NCBI GenBank assembly: GCA_900549805.1
Contig: URPV01000024.1
Span: 1-15,256, forward strand
Reading direction: 5' to 3'
DNA length: 15,256 bases
From: an uncultured Veillonella sp.
GTDB taxonomy: Bacteria; Bacillota; Negativicutes; Veillonellales; Veillonellaceae
A program made the translations under genes and the position numbers. The notes below the pieces were generated by a model. The model was not told the DNA's origin and searched no databases. It saw only the letters and a list, made by a program, of their open reading frames with translations. Shown here piece by piece: positions 5,969 through 12,669 of the stretch (position 1 is its first letter; every line of letters begins with the position of its first letter).

Positions 5969-7879
5969 TTATTTGCGTTCTTTAATTTCTTCTTTCACAG
6001 TAGTGAAGAATTCTTCAAATGGTACAGTACCCAATTCGTCACCGCCGTGTTTACGTACGTTAACAGTACCTTCTTCCATTTCCTTGTCACCTACAACAAG
6101 CATGTAAGGAACCTTTGCCACTTGTGCTTGGCGAATCTTGTAGCCGATTTTTTCATTACGTTCATCTACTTCTACCCGCACGTAGTCCTTGTGCATCTTC
6201 TTAGCCAATTCCTTAGCATAGGCTATATGTTTATCGGAAATAGGCAAGATTTTCACTTGTACAGGGGCCATCCATGTTGGGAAGGCACCAGCGTAGTGTT
6301 CAGTTAGGATCCCCAAGAAGCGTTCCATGGACCCGAAACAAGCACGGTGGATCATAATAGGACGGTGTTTTTGCCCATCTTCACCAACATATTCAATTTG
6401 GAAACGTTCAGGCAAGTTCATATCCAATTGGATTGTACCACATTGCCATGTACGGCCAATGGAGTCTTCGATATGGTAGTCCAATTTAGGGCCGTAGAAT
6501 GCACCGTCTCCTTCATTAATCACATAAGGAATTCCCTTAGCTTCGATAGCCTTACGCAAAGCATCCGTTGCTTGTTCCCAAATAGCGTCATCCCCCATTG
6601 CGTTATCAGGTTTTGTAGACAATTCTACATGATATTTGAGGCCGAATTGGCTATAAATACGATCGAAGAGTTCGATAACCTTCAAAAGTTCATCTTGCAT
6701 TTGTTCTGGCAACATGAATACATGGGCATCATCTTGCGTGAAAGCACGAACGCGGAAGAGGCCATGGAGGGCACCAGACAATTCATGACGGTGAACCAAG
6801 CCTAATTCTGCATAACGAAGTGGGAAATCACGGTAGGAATGCATTTCGTTTTGGTAAACCAAGATGCCGCCTGGGCAGTTCATAGGCTTAATTGCATATT
6901 CCTCATCATCAATGATTGTAGTGTACATATTTTCACGGTAGTGATCCCAGTGACCGGAAGTTTCCCACAATTGTTTGTTGAGGATAATTGGTGTGCGAAT
7001 TTCATCATAATCAAAATCATGATGTACTTCGCGCCAGAAGTTTTCCAAGGCATTGCGCACAGCCATCCCTTTTGGCAAGAAGAATGGGAAGCCAGGGCCT
7101 TCTTCTTTAAGGACAAAGAGGCCTAATTCTTTACCCAATTTACGATGGTCCCGTTTAGCAGCTTCTTCTAACATATGCAGATAAGCATCTAATTCGTCTT
7201 TCTTTTCAAAAGCGGTACCATAAATCCGTTGGAGCATCTTATTTTTTTCATCGCCACGCCAGTAGGCACCTGCGATGGATTGTAATTTGAAAGCTTTTAC
7301 CTTACCAGTGGATGCTACGTGAGGACCCGCACAAAGATCGGTAAAATCACCTTGTTTGTAGCAAGAAATAACCGCATCTTCTGGAAGGTCTGCAATCAAC
7401 TCTACCTTGTAGTCTTCCCCTTTTTCTTCAAAGAATTTAAGGGCTTCTTGGCGAGACATGATTTCTTTTTCAATTGGCAAGTTTTCTTTTACGATACGAG
7501 CCATTTCCGTTTCTAATTTACCCAAGTCTTCTGGTGTAAGCACGTGCTCCATATCGATATCATAGTAGAAGCCCTTATCGATAGCTGGACCAATTGCTAA
7601 TTTAGCTTCTGGCCAGAGGCGCTTTACTGCTTGTGCCAAAATATGAGAGGCTGTATGGCGGAGGGTATGTTGGCCACCCTTGTCTTCAAAGGTCAAGAAG
7701 GATACATGGGACCCATCTTTCACTTCTTCACGAAGATCAGTCAATTGACCATCTACATCTGCTGCCAATACTTTTTTAGCCAAGGAATTAGATAGTTCTT
7801 TTACAGCTTGGGCCAAAGTAGTCCCTGCTGCATAGGCTTTTTTAGAACCATCAGGAAGAATGATGTTTACATCTGCCAT
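5969..7879 (-). CDS. thrS: Threonyl-tRNA synthetase
   Basis: A complete class II ThrRS of 636 residues that charges tRNA-Thr in the cytoplasm. The TGS domain is at about 1-62. The editing domain follows, with H75-TAS-H79 and C183-AGP-H187, the four residues that clear Ser-tRNA-Thr. The catalytic core has motif 2 (RYAELGLVHRHELSGALHGL) and motif 3 (GSMERFLGILTEHYAG). The three zinc ligands align with E. coli C334/H385/H511 as C335 (KPMNCPG), H386 (QDDAH) and H511 (IMIHRAC). The anticodon-binding domain is at about 535-636. I chose ATG 7879 because AAAGGAGAT lies 6 bases before it. The frame stays open to an ATG at 7924, but that adds a 15-residue tail foreign to the family and has no good ribosome site. 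It is a single-gene unit controlled by a T-box leader. Confidence 0.97.
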   Translation of the reverse strand: MADVNIILPDGSKKAYAAGTTLAQAVKELSNSLAKKVLAADVDGQLTDLREEVKDGSHVSFLTFEDKGGQHTLRHTASHILAQAVKRLWPEAKLAIGPAIDKGFYYDIDMEHVLTPEDLGKLETEMARIVKENLPIEKEIMSRQEALKFFEEKGEDYKVELIADLPEDAVISCYKQGDFTDLCAGPHVASTGKVKAFKLQSIAGAYWRGDEKNKMLQRIYGTAFEKKDELDAYLHMLEEAAKRDHRKLGKELGLFVLKEEGPGFPFFLPKGMAVRNALENFWREVHHDFDYDEIRTPIILNKQLWETSGHWDHYRENMYTTIIDDEEYAIKPMNCPGGILVYQNEMHSYRDFPLRYAELGLVHRHELSGALHGLFRVRAFTQDDAHVFMLPEQMQDELLKVIELFDRIYSQFGLKYHVELSTKPDNAMGDDAIWEQATDALRKAIEAKGIPYVINEGDGAFYGPKLDYHIEDSIGRTWQCGTIQLDMNLPERFQIEYVGEDGQKHRPIMIHRACFGSMERFLGILTEHYAGAFPTWMAPVQVKILPISDKHIAYAKELAKKMHKDYVRVEVDERNEKIGYKIRQAQVAKVPYMLVVGDKEMEEGTVNVRKHGGDELGTVPFEEFFTTVKEEIKERK

Positions 7880-7969
7880 AATAAATCTCCTTTTAGGGGT
7901 GTCATGCACGTCAGGACACGGCATGCCACAGAATTACTTAATTCATATCTTCTCATAGATGCGAGAAAC

Positions 7970-8004
7970 AAAAAAACTCCGTCCCTCACACAAGGGACGA
8001 AGTT
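7970..8004 (-). terminator. Leader terminator of the thrS T-box
   Basis: The stem CGTCCCT (minus strand, 7999-7993) pairs with AGGGACG (7986-7980) around a 6-base loop. It is lengthened by AACT/AGTT after a bulge and followed on the minus strand by seven T (7976-7970). It competes with the antiterminator formed by the T-box sequence. Confidence 0.9.
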
Positions 8005-8215
8005 GTATTCGCGGTTCCACCCTAGTTGATCGCCTGTAGCGACCCACCTCACGGCATCTAACGCTGCCTAGCGGATACAGTTACTACCCCAAAGGGATTC
8101 CCCGTATCGGTTTGAAGGGAGTAATGACGAGAATTTACATACGACCATTCCACCATCGGTCGCTCTCTCTTATGCAGGGATTCAGGCATCGTGTCCTTCG
8201 CACTACCTTTTACTC
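7970..8215 (-). promoter_or_regulatory. T-box leader of thrS
   Basis: The leader RNA runs from about 8210 down to the terminator at 7970. The T-box sequence AGGGTGGAACCGCG is at 8010-8023. The Stem I apical part is visible: CGACC/GGTCG (8158-8162 with 8142-8146) closes a loop containing GATGGTGGAAT, and a purine bulge AGAGAGAG (8163-8170) lies on its 5' side. A basal helix GTAGTG/CATTAC (8201-8206 with 8121-8126) can form. Uncharged tRNA-Thr should pair with the T-box bulge and favour the antiterminator, raising thrS expression during threonine shortage. I could not place a threonine specifier codon with confidence. Confidence 0.93.
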
Positions 8216-8216
8216 G

Positions 8217-8248
8217 ATTATAGTACCATAGGTAAAAAAGGCGGTCAA
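8217..8248 (-). promoter_or_regulatory. Promoter of thrS
   Basis: TTGACC (8243-8248) is a near-consensus -35. Seventeen bases downstream lies TACTAT (8220-8225). A perfect TATAAT (8217-8222) overlaps it but at a 20-base spacing. Either choice starts the RNA at about 8210-8213, right before the T-box leader. Confidence 0.65.
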
Positions 8249-8250
8249 CA

Positions 8251-8310
8251 GCTAGGAATCAAATCTTTGCTTGAATTTTAAATCTAAAGATACGTAAGGC
8301 CTATCCTAGC
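8251..8310. repeat. Nested imperfect inverted repeat between the DUF4911 gene and the thrS promoter
   Basis: Outer arms gctagga (8251-8257) and tcctagc (8304-8310) enclose inner arms atcttt (8263-8268) and aaagat (8286-8291). There is no U-run, so it is not a standard terminator, yet it is the only structure after the DUF4911 stop codon. Confidence 0.45.
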
Positions 8311-8320
8311 AAGCTATTCT

Positions 8321-8602
8321 CTAATTGTCTATAGCTATCACTGTATCCCCCAGAGACCTAAGTATATCTATGGCCAAATCTCGCGTATCCGGCGTACAGC
8401 GAATCATTTGGTGACCTCGGTTATCTACAGAAGTCATGACCCCTACATATTCATAGCCCTCCAAGATACGATTGATAAAATTAACATCCTTAGGATCTAT
8501 GTAAAAGTGGAGGTAGGCGTCCTCACCAACACCCATGCAATCCTGCCCCTGGGCCATAAGATGAGGCTTATCTTGGATTAATTCTTCAACTAATGTATCC
8601 AT
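8321..8602 (-). CDS. DUF4911 domain protein
   Basis: A 93-residue protein of unknown function. The pattern from about residue 29 on, YLHFYIDPKDVNFINRILEG, then YVGVMTSVDNRG, then MIRCTPDTRDLAIDILRSLG, fits the DUF4911 family as I know it, which is often found beside U32 proteins in Firmicutes. The order strand-helix-strand-strand-helix-strand can be read from the hydrophobic pattern and would suit a ferredoxin- or ACT-like fold. That is inference. Its ATG is one base after the stop codon of the U32 gene, so translation is almost certainly coupled, and it is the last gene of the mltG operon. No membrane segment or signal peptide is present. Cys22 and Cys69 are not in a metal-binding pattern. 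Confidence 0.8.
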   Translation of the reverse strand: MDTLVEELIQDKPHLMAQGQDCMGVGEDAYLHFYIDPKDVNFINRILEGYEYVGVMTSVDNRGHQMIRCTPDTRDLAIDILRSLGDTVIAIDN

Positions 8603-8603
8603 C

Positions 8604-9839
8604 TTATTTCTTCTTTGTTGTTTCTTTACGCATCATGGAATATTTCTCCAATGCTTGGTCCATATAGAGGCGAACCTTCATTTGCGCATGAGGGGCTACC
8701 TCAATTGGATGACCTTCCCCATCAGCAATTTTTTCAATGGTGGTTTTTACCAAAGGACCATGAGGTTGCATGAATTCAACCTGGTCCCCCACCTTAAAGT
8801 TATTGCGCTGTTCTAACTCTACATAGCCCCCCTCTTCATTGTAGCCTTCCACGAGGCCAATGAAATCATGGGTGTTGGTATTAGTGGATTGGCCATAATT
8901 TTGAGCGCTTTCATCCGGCTTTTCTACGGAAAATCCTTCCGTATAAGGACGGTGAGAAATCTTTTCCAACTCTTCCATCCATTCTGGCTTTACCTTATAG
9001 TTGGCTGGGTCAGCAAAGTAACTATCAATAGCTTCCCGGTAAACCTTGGTCACCGTTGCCACGTAGTGAACAGACTTCATGCGACCTTCAATCTTGAAGG
9101 AGTCCACACCGGCTTCAATGAGCTCAGGAATATGGGCCAAGAGGCAAAGATCTTTAGAATTAAAGATATACGTGCCGTGTTCATCTTCTTCGATAGGGTA
9201 CTCTTCCCCTGGACGATTTTCTTCCACCAACTTATACTTCCACCGACAGGCTTGTGCACATTGCCCCCGGTTAGCATCCCGGTTGGTCATATAGTTAGAC
9301 AAGAGGCAACGACCGGAATAAGAAATACACATAGACCCATGAACAAAGGCTTCTACTTCGATATCTACCTTATCCTTCATGACTTTAAGGTCTTTAATAG
9401 ATACCTCTCGAGCTGCTACAATCCGATCAGCGCCCAAATCTTTCCAGGATTGAACAGTCAACCAGTTAGTGGTAGAAGCTTGCGTAGACACGTGAAGTTC
9501 CACGTCAGGAGCGTATTTCTTAGCCATTTGGAAGATGCCCATATCCGCAACAATAAGGGCATCAACACCAATATCATTGAGGAAGGTTAGGTAGTCTTCT
9601 AACCCTTCCAAGTCATCATTATGAGGCAAAATATTGCAGGTTACATGAAGCTTTTTCCCGTGAGCATGCACATACTCAACCGCCTCTTTCAGCTGCTCAT
9701 CAGAAAAGTTAGAGTTTCCCGCTCTTAGATTAAAGCGGCGACCACCGCAGTATACTGCATCCGCCCCATAGCGGATAGCCATTTTAAGCTTATCCATATT
9801 GCCTGCTGGGCAGAGTAATTCAACATAATTCTTAGCCAT
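8604..9839 (-). CDS. trhP: U32 family protein, TrhP-like tRNA U34 hydroxylation enzyme
   Basis: A 411-residue peptidase-U32-family protein. The start shows the typical VELLCPAGNMDKLKMAIRYG, and the U32 signature EAFVHGSMCISYSGRC is at 163-178. Conserved cysteines stand at 171, 178, 194 (GQC), 198 (QAC) and 232. Four such cysteines hold an iron-sulfur cluster in related enzymes. In E. coli and B. subtilis, TrhP/YrrO-type U32 proteins carry out prephenate-dependent hydroxylation of wobble uridine to ho5U. A downstream TIM-barrel portion (DSFKIEGRMKS) and a C-terminal beta domain (GDQVEFMQPHGP) complete the usual layout. The older name, collagenase-like protease, is likely misleading here. The start at 9839 has AAAGGAC upstream, and the first 8 bases overlap the end of trmR, which makes the ho5U-making and methylating enzymes a coupled pair. 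Confidence 0.85.
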   Translation of the reverse strand: MAKNYVELLCPAGNMDKLKMAIRYGADAVYCGGRRFNLRAGNSNFSDEQLKEAVEYVHAHGKKLHVTCNILPHNDDLEGLEDYLTFLNDIGVDALIVADMGIFQMAKKYAPDVELHVSTQASTTNWLTVQSWKDLGADRIVAAREVSIKDLKVMKDKVDIEVEAFVHGSMCISYSGRCLLSNYMTNRDANRGQCAQACRWKYKLVEENRPGEEYPIEEDEHGTYIFNSKDLCLLAHIPELIEAGVDSFKIEGRMKSVHYVATVTKVYREAIDSYFADPANYKVKPEWMEELEKISHRPYTEGFSVEKPDESAQNYGQSTNTNTHDFIGLVEGYNEEGGYVELEQRNNFKVGDQVEFMQPHGPLVKTTIEKIADGEGHPIEVAPHAQMKVRLYMDQALEKYSMMRKETTKKK

Positions 9840-10440
9840 TAGACAGTCCTTTCCAAATGGAGACACTCATGCCATCCCCCATAGGGTAGATAGTGGTATT
9901 AAAGGCCTCCTTATTTTCCACAAATTTTAAGTAATCTTGCAATCGTTTAGTAATGGTTTTATAGCGCCGTGGCGCCTCCTTCTCTCCGCGTACATAGCCC
10001 CGGAATAAGACATTATCCGCCAGAATCACTGCATTGTCTGTGAGCCTTGGCATAAGAGCTTTAAGCTGATGGAGGTATTGGCCCTTAGGGCCATCTAAAA
10101 AGACCATGTCAAAGGGACCTTCTAAGGTAGGAATAATATCCGATGCATCGCCTAAGAGGAGGGTAATATCCGATGCATAGTCGGATTGGTCAACAAAGTG
10201 TTGCGCCACCTTATATCGTTCTTCATCTAGCTCAATGGAGGTAATCTTCCCCCCCTGTCCAAGATTACGAGCCAAGAGTAAGGTAGAGTAACCGATAGCC
10301 GTTCCGACCTCTAGGACTGACATAGGCCGGTACAGGTCAATCAATTCATCAAAGAGTGCTACTTCTGACTCCCGCAAAATAGGCACCCGGTTCATAAGGG
10401 CATATAAGCGTTGTTCGTTTAGAATATCATTCAGTTCCAT
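9832..10440 (-). CDS. trmR: SAM-dependent O-methyltransferase, TrmR-like (tRNA 5-hydroxyuridine methyltransferase)
   Basis: A 202-residue class I methyltransferase of the COMT-like (methyltransf_3) family. Motif I, VLEVGTAIGYS, is at 43-52, and the acidic SAM ribose site is Glu70 in SIELDEERY. Metal-ligand candidates are Asp116 (FLDGPKGQY) and Asp142-Asn143 (LADNVLFRGYV), as in divalent-metal-dependent O-methyltransferases. Its place between mltG and a U32 gene matches B. subtilis yrrM/trmR, whose product methylates ho5U34 to mo5U34 in tRNA, so that role is likely. The function rests on homology and gene order. The start overlaps the mltG stop codon by 14 bases. The ribosome binding site inside mltG is weak, so expression probably depends on translational coupling. 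Confidence 0.88.
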   Translation of the reverse strand: MELNDILNEQRLYALMNRVPILRESEVALFDELIDLYRPMSVLEVGTAIGYSTLLLARNLGQGGKITSIELDEERYKVAQHFVDQSDYASDITLLLGDASDIIPTLEGPFDMVFLDGPKGQYLHQLKALMPRLTDNAVILADNVLFRGYVRGEKEAPRRYKTITKRLQDYLKFVENKEAFNTTIYPMGDGMSVSIWKGLSNG

Positions 10441-11437
10441 AAATACTTTCTACTACCTTCAAATGTTCTTCATAGGTTTTGGAGAAGTGGTTATGCCCTT
10501 CCTTATCCGCAACAAAGAAGCGATAATCCGTGGTCCCCGCATGAGCTACAGCCTCCAAGGACTTGACCCCCGGATTACAGATTGGGCCTGGTGGCAACCC
10601 AGGATTGATATAGGTGTTGTAAGGACTTTGCAATTTAGTATCTTCCAAAGTTACATGCACCTTAGAATAGCCCAAGACATAAGAAATAGTGGCATCCGAT
10701 TGAAGGGGCATACCTTCCTGTAAGCGCCGTTTAAAGACAGCTGCAATAGGGGCCCTGTCTTGGTCAAAGAGGGCTTCTCTCTCTACCAAGGAGGCTAGGG
10801 TTACCCATTGATAAATATCTAACCCTTGAGCCTGCGCGGCCTTGCGAAGGTCTGGCGTCAATTGACGGTTGAATTCGTCAGCCATCATCTTAATGACATC
10901 GTCCGCTGTAGCTCCCACAGGGATATTGTAAGTAGATGGGAAGAGGAAGCCCTCTACACCATAAGTGGTTTCTTGGGTGCCATGCATATAGGGATAAGGT
11001 CTGAGAACCTTAGCCCGATCTAAGAAATCTTGAGCCGTACATACATGCTTTTCTTCCAAGAGCTTAGCAATATCACCAATGGTATAGCCTTCAGGAATGG
11101 TAATGGAGATTTCTTTACTCTTCCCTTCTTGAAGGAGGAGAATTAAATCATGGACAGAGATTTTCTTCGGAATTTCATAGTGGCCAGATTGAAGCTTGTG
11201 CCCTTCCCCAGTTAGGCGTAAGGCAAGGCGGAAGGCATAGCCCGAACGGACCAACCCTTCATCTTCTAATTTTTGAGCAATATCGACACCCGTCGCTTCC
11301 TTGCTAATTTCCACAACTGCTATCTCATTGGTATCATCAAATCGGTTAGGCACATAGTAGAACCAAGCCACTAGCCCCCCAAGAACAACTAGAGTCAGCA
11401 CCATGAGTGCTAGTAGACATTTCAAGAATCGTTTCAT
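10427..11437 (-). CDS. mltG: Endolytic murein transglycosylase MltG
   Basis: A 336-residue YceG/MltG family protein that cuts nascent peptidoglycan strands and ends their elongation at the outer face of the inner membrane. One N-terminal membrane anchor spans about 5-28. A LysM-like region (about 40-110) precedes the catalytic domain. The predicted catalytic glutamate is Glu219 in LASLVEREA, equivalent to E. coli E218. The motifs FLFPSTY, LQSDATISYVLG and SPYNTYINPGLPPGPICNPG are all intact. The size is near the usual 340. AAGGT lies about 8 bases before the ATG at 11437. An extended -10 promoter stands just upstream, after the DUF1292 terminator, so mltG starts the trmR-trhP-DUF4911 unit. 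Confidence 0.95.
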   Translation of the reverse strand: MKRFLKCLLALMVLTLVVLGGLVAWFYYVPNRFDDTNEIAVVEISKEATGVDIAQKLEDEGLVRSGYAFRLALRLTGEGHKLQSGHYEIPKKISVHDLILLLQEGKSKEISITIPEGYTIGDIAKLLEEKHVCTAQDFLDRAKVLRPYPYMHGTQETTYGVEGFLFPSTYNIPVGATADDVIKMMADEFNRQLTPDLRKAAQAQGLDIYQWVTLASLVEREALFDQDRAPIAAVFKRRLQEGMPLQSDATISYVLGYSKVHVTLEDTKLQSPYNTYINPGLPPGPICNPGVKSLEAVAHAGTTDYRFFVADKEGHNHFSKTYEEHLKVVESIYGTE

Positions 11438-11486
11438 GCAGTCTTACCTTTTTGCTATACAAATACAACACTTACACGTTCTTCCC

Positions 11487-11495
11487 ATTATACCA
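11487..11495 (-). promoter_or_regulatory. Extended -10 promoter candidate for the mltG operon
   Basis: The minus strand has TGGTATAAT (11487-11495), a perfect extended -10, without a clear -35. It lies between the terminator at 11515-11557 and the mltG start, the expected place for an internal promoter. Confidence 0.55.
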
Positions 11496-11514
11496 TATTT
11501 AAACTTATCGAAAT

Positions 11515-11557
11515 AAAAAACTGCCCCCTCATCTATCTAAAATGAGAGGTGCAGTTT
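11515..11557 (-). terminator. Intrinsic terminator after the DUF1292 gene
   Basis: The minus strand forms AAACTGCACCTCTCAT paired with ATGAGGGGGCAGTTT (11518-11557, one or two mismatches) and then six T (11520-11515). It divides the ireB-ruvX-DUF1292 part from the mltG part. The gene order is conserved across both, so partial readthrough is plausible. Confidence 0.8.
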
Positions 11558-11574
11558 ATAGAGAATAAATAATT

Positions 11575-11871
11575 TTATTCTTGATCAGATGCTTCTTCTT
11601 GCGCAATCAATTGCTCATACAAGTCAATAATGGCTTGTGTTTCTTCATCTGTTGGGGATTCGTAAAATACATCGTCCCCTTCTTCTTCAATACGGGCCAC
11701 CATAGCAATCGGTTCTTGATCCTTATTATCATCATCAAGAACTTCGATCAATACGGCGAATTCTTTACCATCGTGCTCTAAAATTACGTCTTCTACGTAA
11801 GTCCGCTCTACCCCATCAGGGCCTTCAATAGTCGTATAGTTTAAATCGCCTTCGTAATTTTGATCAACCAT
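11575..11871 (-). CDS. DUF1292 (YrzB-like) acidic small protein
   Basis: A 98-residue, strongly acidic protein of the DUF1292 family, whose function is unknown. The middle section EFAVLIEVLDDDNKDQEPIA and the following MVARIEEEGDDVFYESPTDEE carry the family pattern of a hydrophobic strand followed by an aspartate-rich turn. The position after ireB and ruvX matches B. subtilis yrzB. The ATG at 11871 has AAGGAG 7 bases upstream. A GTG at 11886 is in frame but would overlap that ribosome site, so I reject it. A weak -10-like TGGTATACT lies in the 61-base gap after ruvX, so an extra promoter is possible. No signal peptide is seen. It is probably cytoplasmic. Confidence 0.85.
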   Translation of the reverse strand: MVDQNYEGDLNYTTIEGPDGVERTYVEDVILEHDGKEFAVLIEVLDDDNKDQEPIAMVARIEEEGDDVFYESPTDEETQAIIDLYEQLIAQEEASDQE

Positions 11872-11932
11872 AATTGTCTCCTTCACTGGGGATACTTAGT
11901 GTTTTATATATGCCTAGTATACCACAGGCAAC

Positions 11933-12349
11933 CTACTTGTGTGCAATTCGGTCTAAATACCCCTGCAAAATTACGACAGCAGCCATCTTATCGATGACAG
12001 ATTTGCGCTTTTTTCGACTCACATCAGCAGCGATGAGGGATTTTTCTGCCATGACTGTAGATAGGCGTTCATCCCAAAAGGTCACAGGGGTCTTGATGAC
12101 TTCCTTCATCTTATCCACAAATTCCTCTGTCTTCTGGGCCCTATCACCCTTGGTGCCATTCATATTTTTCGGCATCCCCACCACAATCTCATGAACCTCA
12201 TATTGGTCGACCAATTCTTGAATACGACCAAAATCCTTTTCTAGGGAGGTACGGCGGATGGTTTCCAAACCTTGCGCCGTCATAAGCAAAGCATCACTAC
12301 AAGCAACACCTATGGTCCGGCTGCCCACATCGAGAGATAAAATACGCAT
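11933..12349 (-). CDS. ruvX: RuvX/YqgF family Holliday junction resolvase-like nuclease
   Basis: A 138-residue RNase H-fold protein of the YqgF/RuvX family, the normal length. The catalytic acidic residues are present: Asp7 in LSLDVGSRTIGVA, Glu94 in FWDERLST and Asp120 in SVIDKMAAVVILQGYL. The VVGMPKNMNGTKG loop (56-68) is also typical. Members are named pre-16S rRNA nuclease in E. coli and Holliday junction resolvase in others. The sequence cannot decide between them. Its ATG shares one base with the ireB stop codon (TAATG), a standard coupling arrangement. The gene order ireB-ruvX-DUF1292 is conserved in Firmicutes. Confidence 0.95.
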   Translation of the reverse strand: MRILSLDVGSRTIGVACSDALLMTAQGLETIRRTSLEKDFGRIQELVDQYEVHEIVVGMPKNMNGTKGDRAQKTEEFVDKMKEVIKTPVTFWDERLSTVMAEKSLIAADVSRKKRKSVIDKMAAVVILQGYLDRIAHK

Positions 12350-12609
12350 TATAGGCCTTTCGCTTTCACATACTCTTTGACAAGTTCTTCAATAAGCTCA
12401 TCCCGTTCCACGCGGCGCATGTTGGTGCGAGCATTGTTATAACTTGTGATATACGTCGGATCACCAGAAATCAAGTAACCTACAATTTGATTAATGGAAT
12501 TGTAGCCCTTTTCAGACAGGGATTTATAGACATCCGTAAGAATCTCCTCCGCTGTCATAGGGGTATCATCCACTTTTTTAAACATCATTGTTTCATCGGA
12601 AATACTCAT
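12349..12609 (-). CDS. ireB: IreB family regulatory phosphoprotein (UPF0297)
   Basis: An 86-residue cytoplasmic protein. GYNSINQIVGYLISGDPTYI (35-54) and RRVERDELIEELVKEYVKAKG (65-85) are nearly the family consensus. In Enterococcus faecalis, IreB is phosphorylated on N-terminal threonines by the PASTA-domain kinase IreK and affects cephalosporin resistance. Here a threonine at position 7, in SDETMMFKK, is in the matching place, so phosphorylation is plausible but inferred. The ribosome site AGAGGAGG lies 5 bases upstream. A small hairpin immediately precedes that site. The gene follows alaS after 60 bases, which is the common order in Firmicutes. Confidence 0.95.
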   Translation of the reverse strand: MSISDETMMFKKVDDTPMTAEEILTDVYKSLSEKGYNSINQIVGYLISGDPTYITSYNNARTNMRRVERDELIEELVKEYVKAKGL

Positions 12610-12621
12610 TGTATCCTCCTC

Positions 12622-12656
12622 TGCTGTATTATCAGCAGGGGCCTAACTATGGCCCC
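12622..12656 (-). promoter_or_regulatory. Two adjoining hairpins between alaS and ireB
   Basis: The first hairpin on the minus strand is GGGGCC-ATAGTTA-GGCCCC (12638-12656), directly followed by TGCTG-ATAATA-CAGCA (12622-12637) with no base between them. There is no U-run, so an intrinsic terminator is unlikely. The second stem abuts the ireB ribosome site and could limit its access or protect the processed RNA. Confidence 0.55.
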
Positions 12657-12669
12657 TCATCTTAAAAGA

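Noticed and set aside
7880..7924. Upstream ATG for thrS
   Set aside because: It adds 15 residues foreign to ThrRS, while AAAGGAGAT serves the ATG at 7879.
8868..9590. Plus-strand ORF of 240 codons opposite the U32 gene
   Set aside because: It lies wholly antisense to a well-conserved gene, has no family pattern and no convincing ribosome site. It is a shadow frame.
9840..9866. Upstream start for the U32 gene
   Set aside because: The ATG at 9839 has its own AAAGGAC and begins at the conserved N-terminus of the family.
11872..11886. GTG start for the DUF1292 gene
   Set aside because: The codon overlaps the AAGGAG ribosome site of the ATG at 11871.
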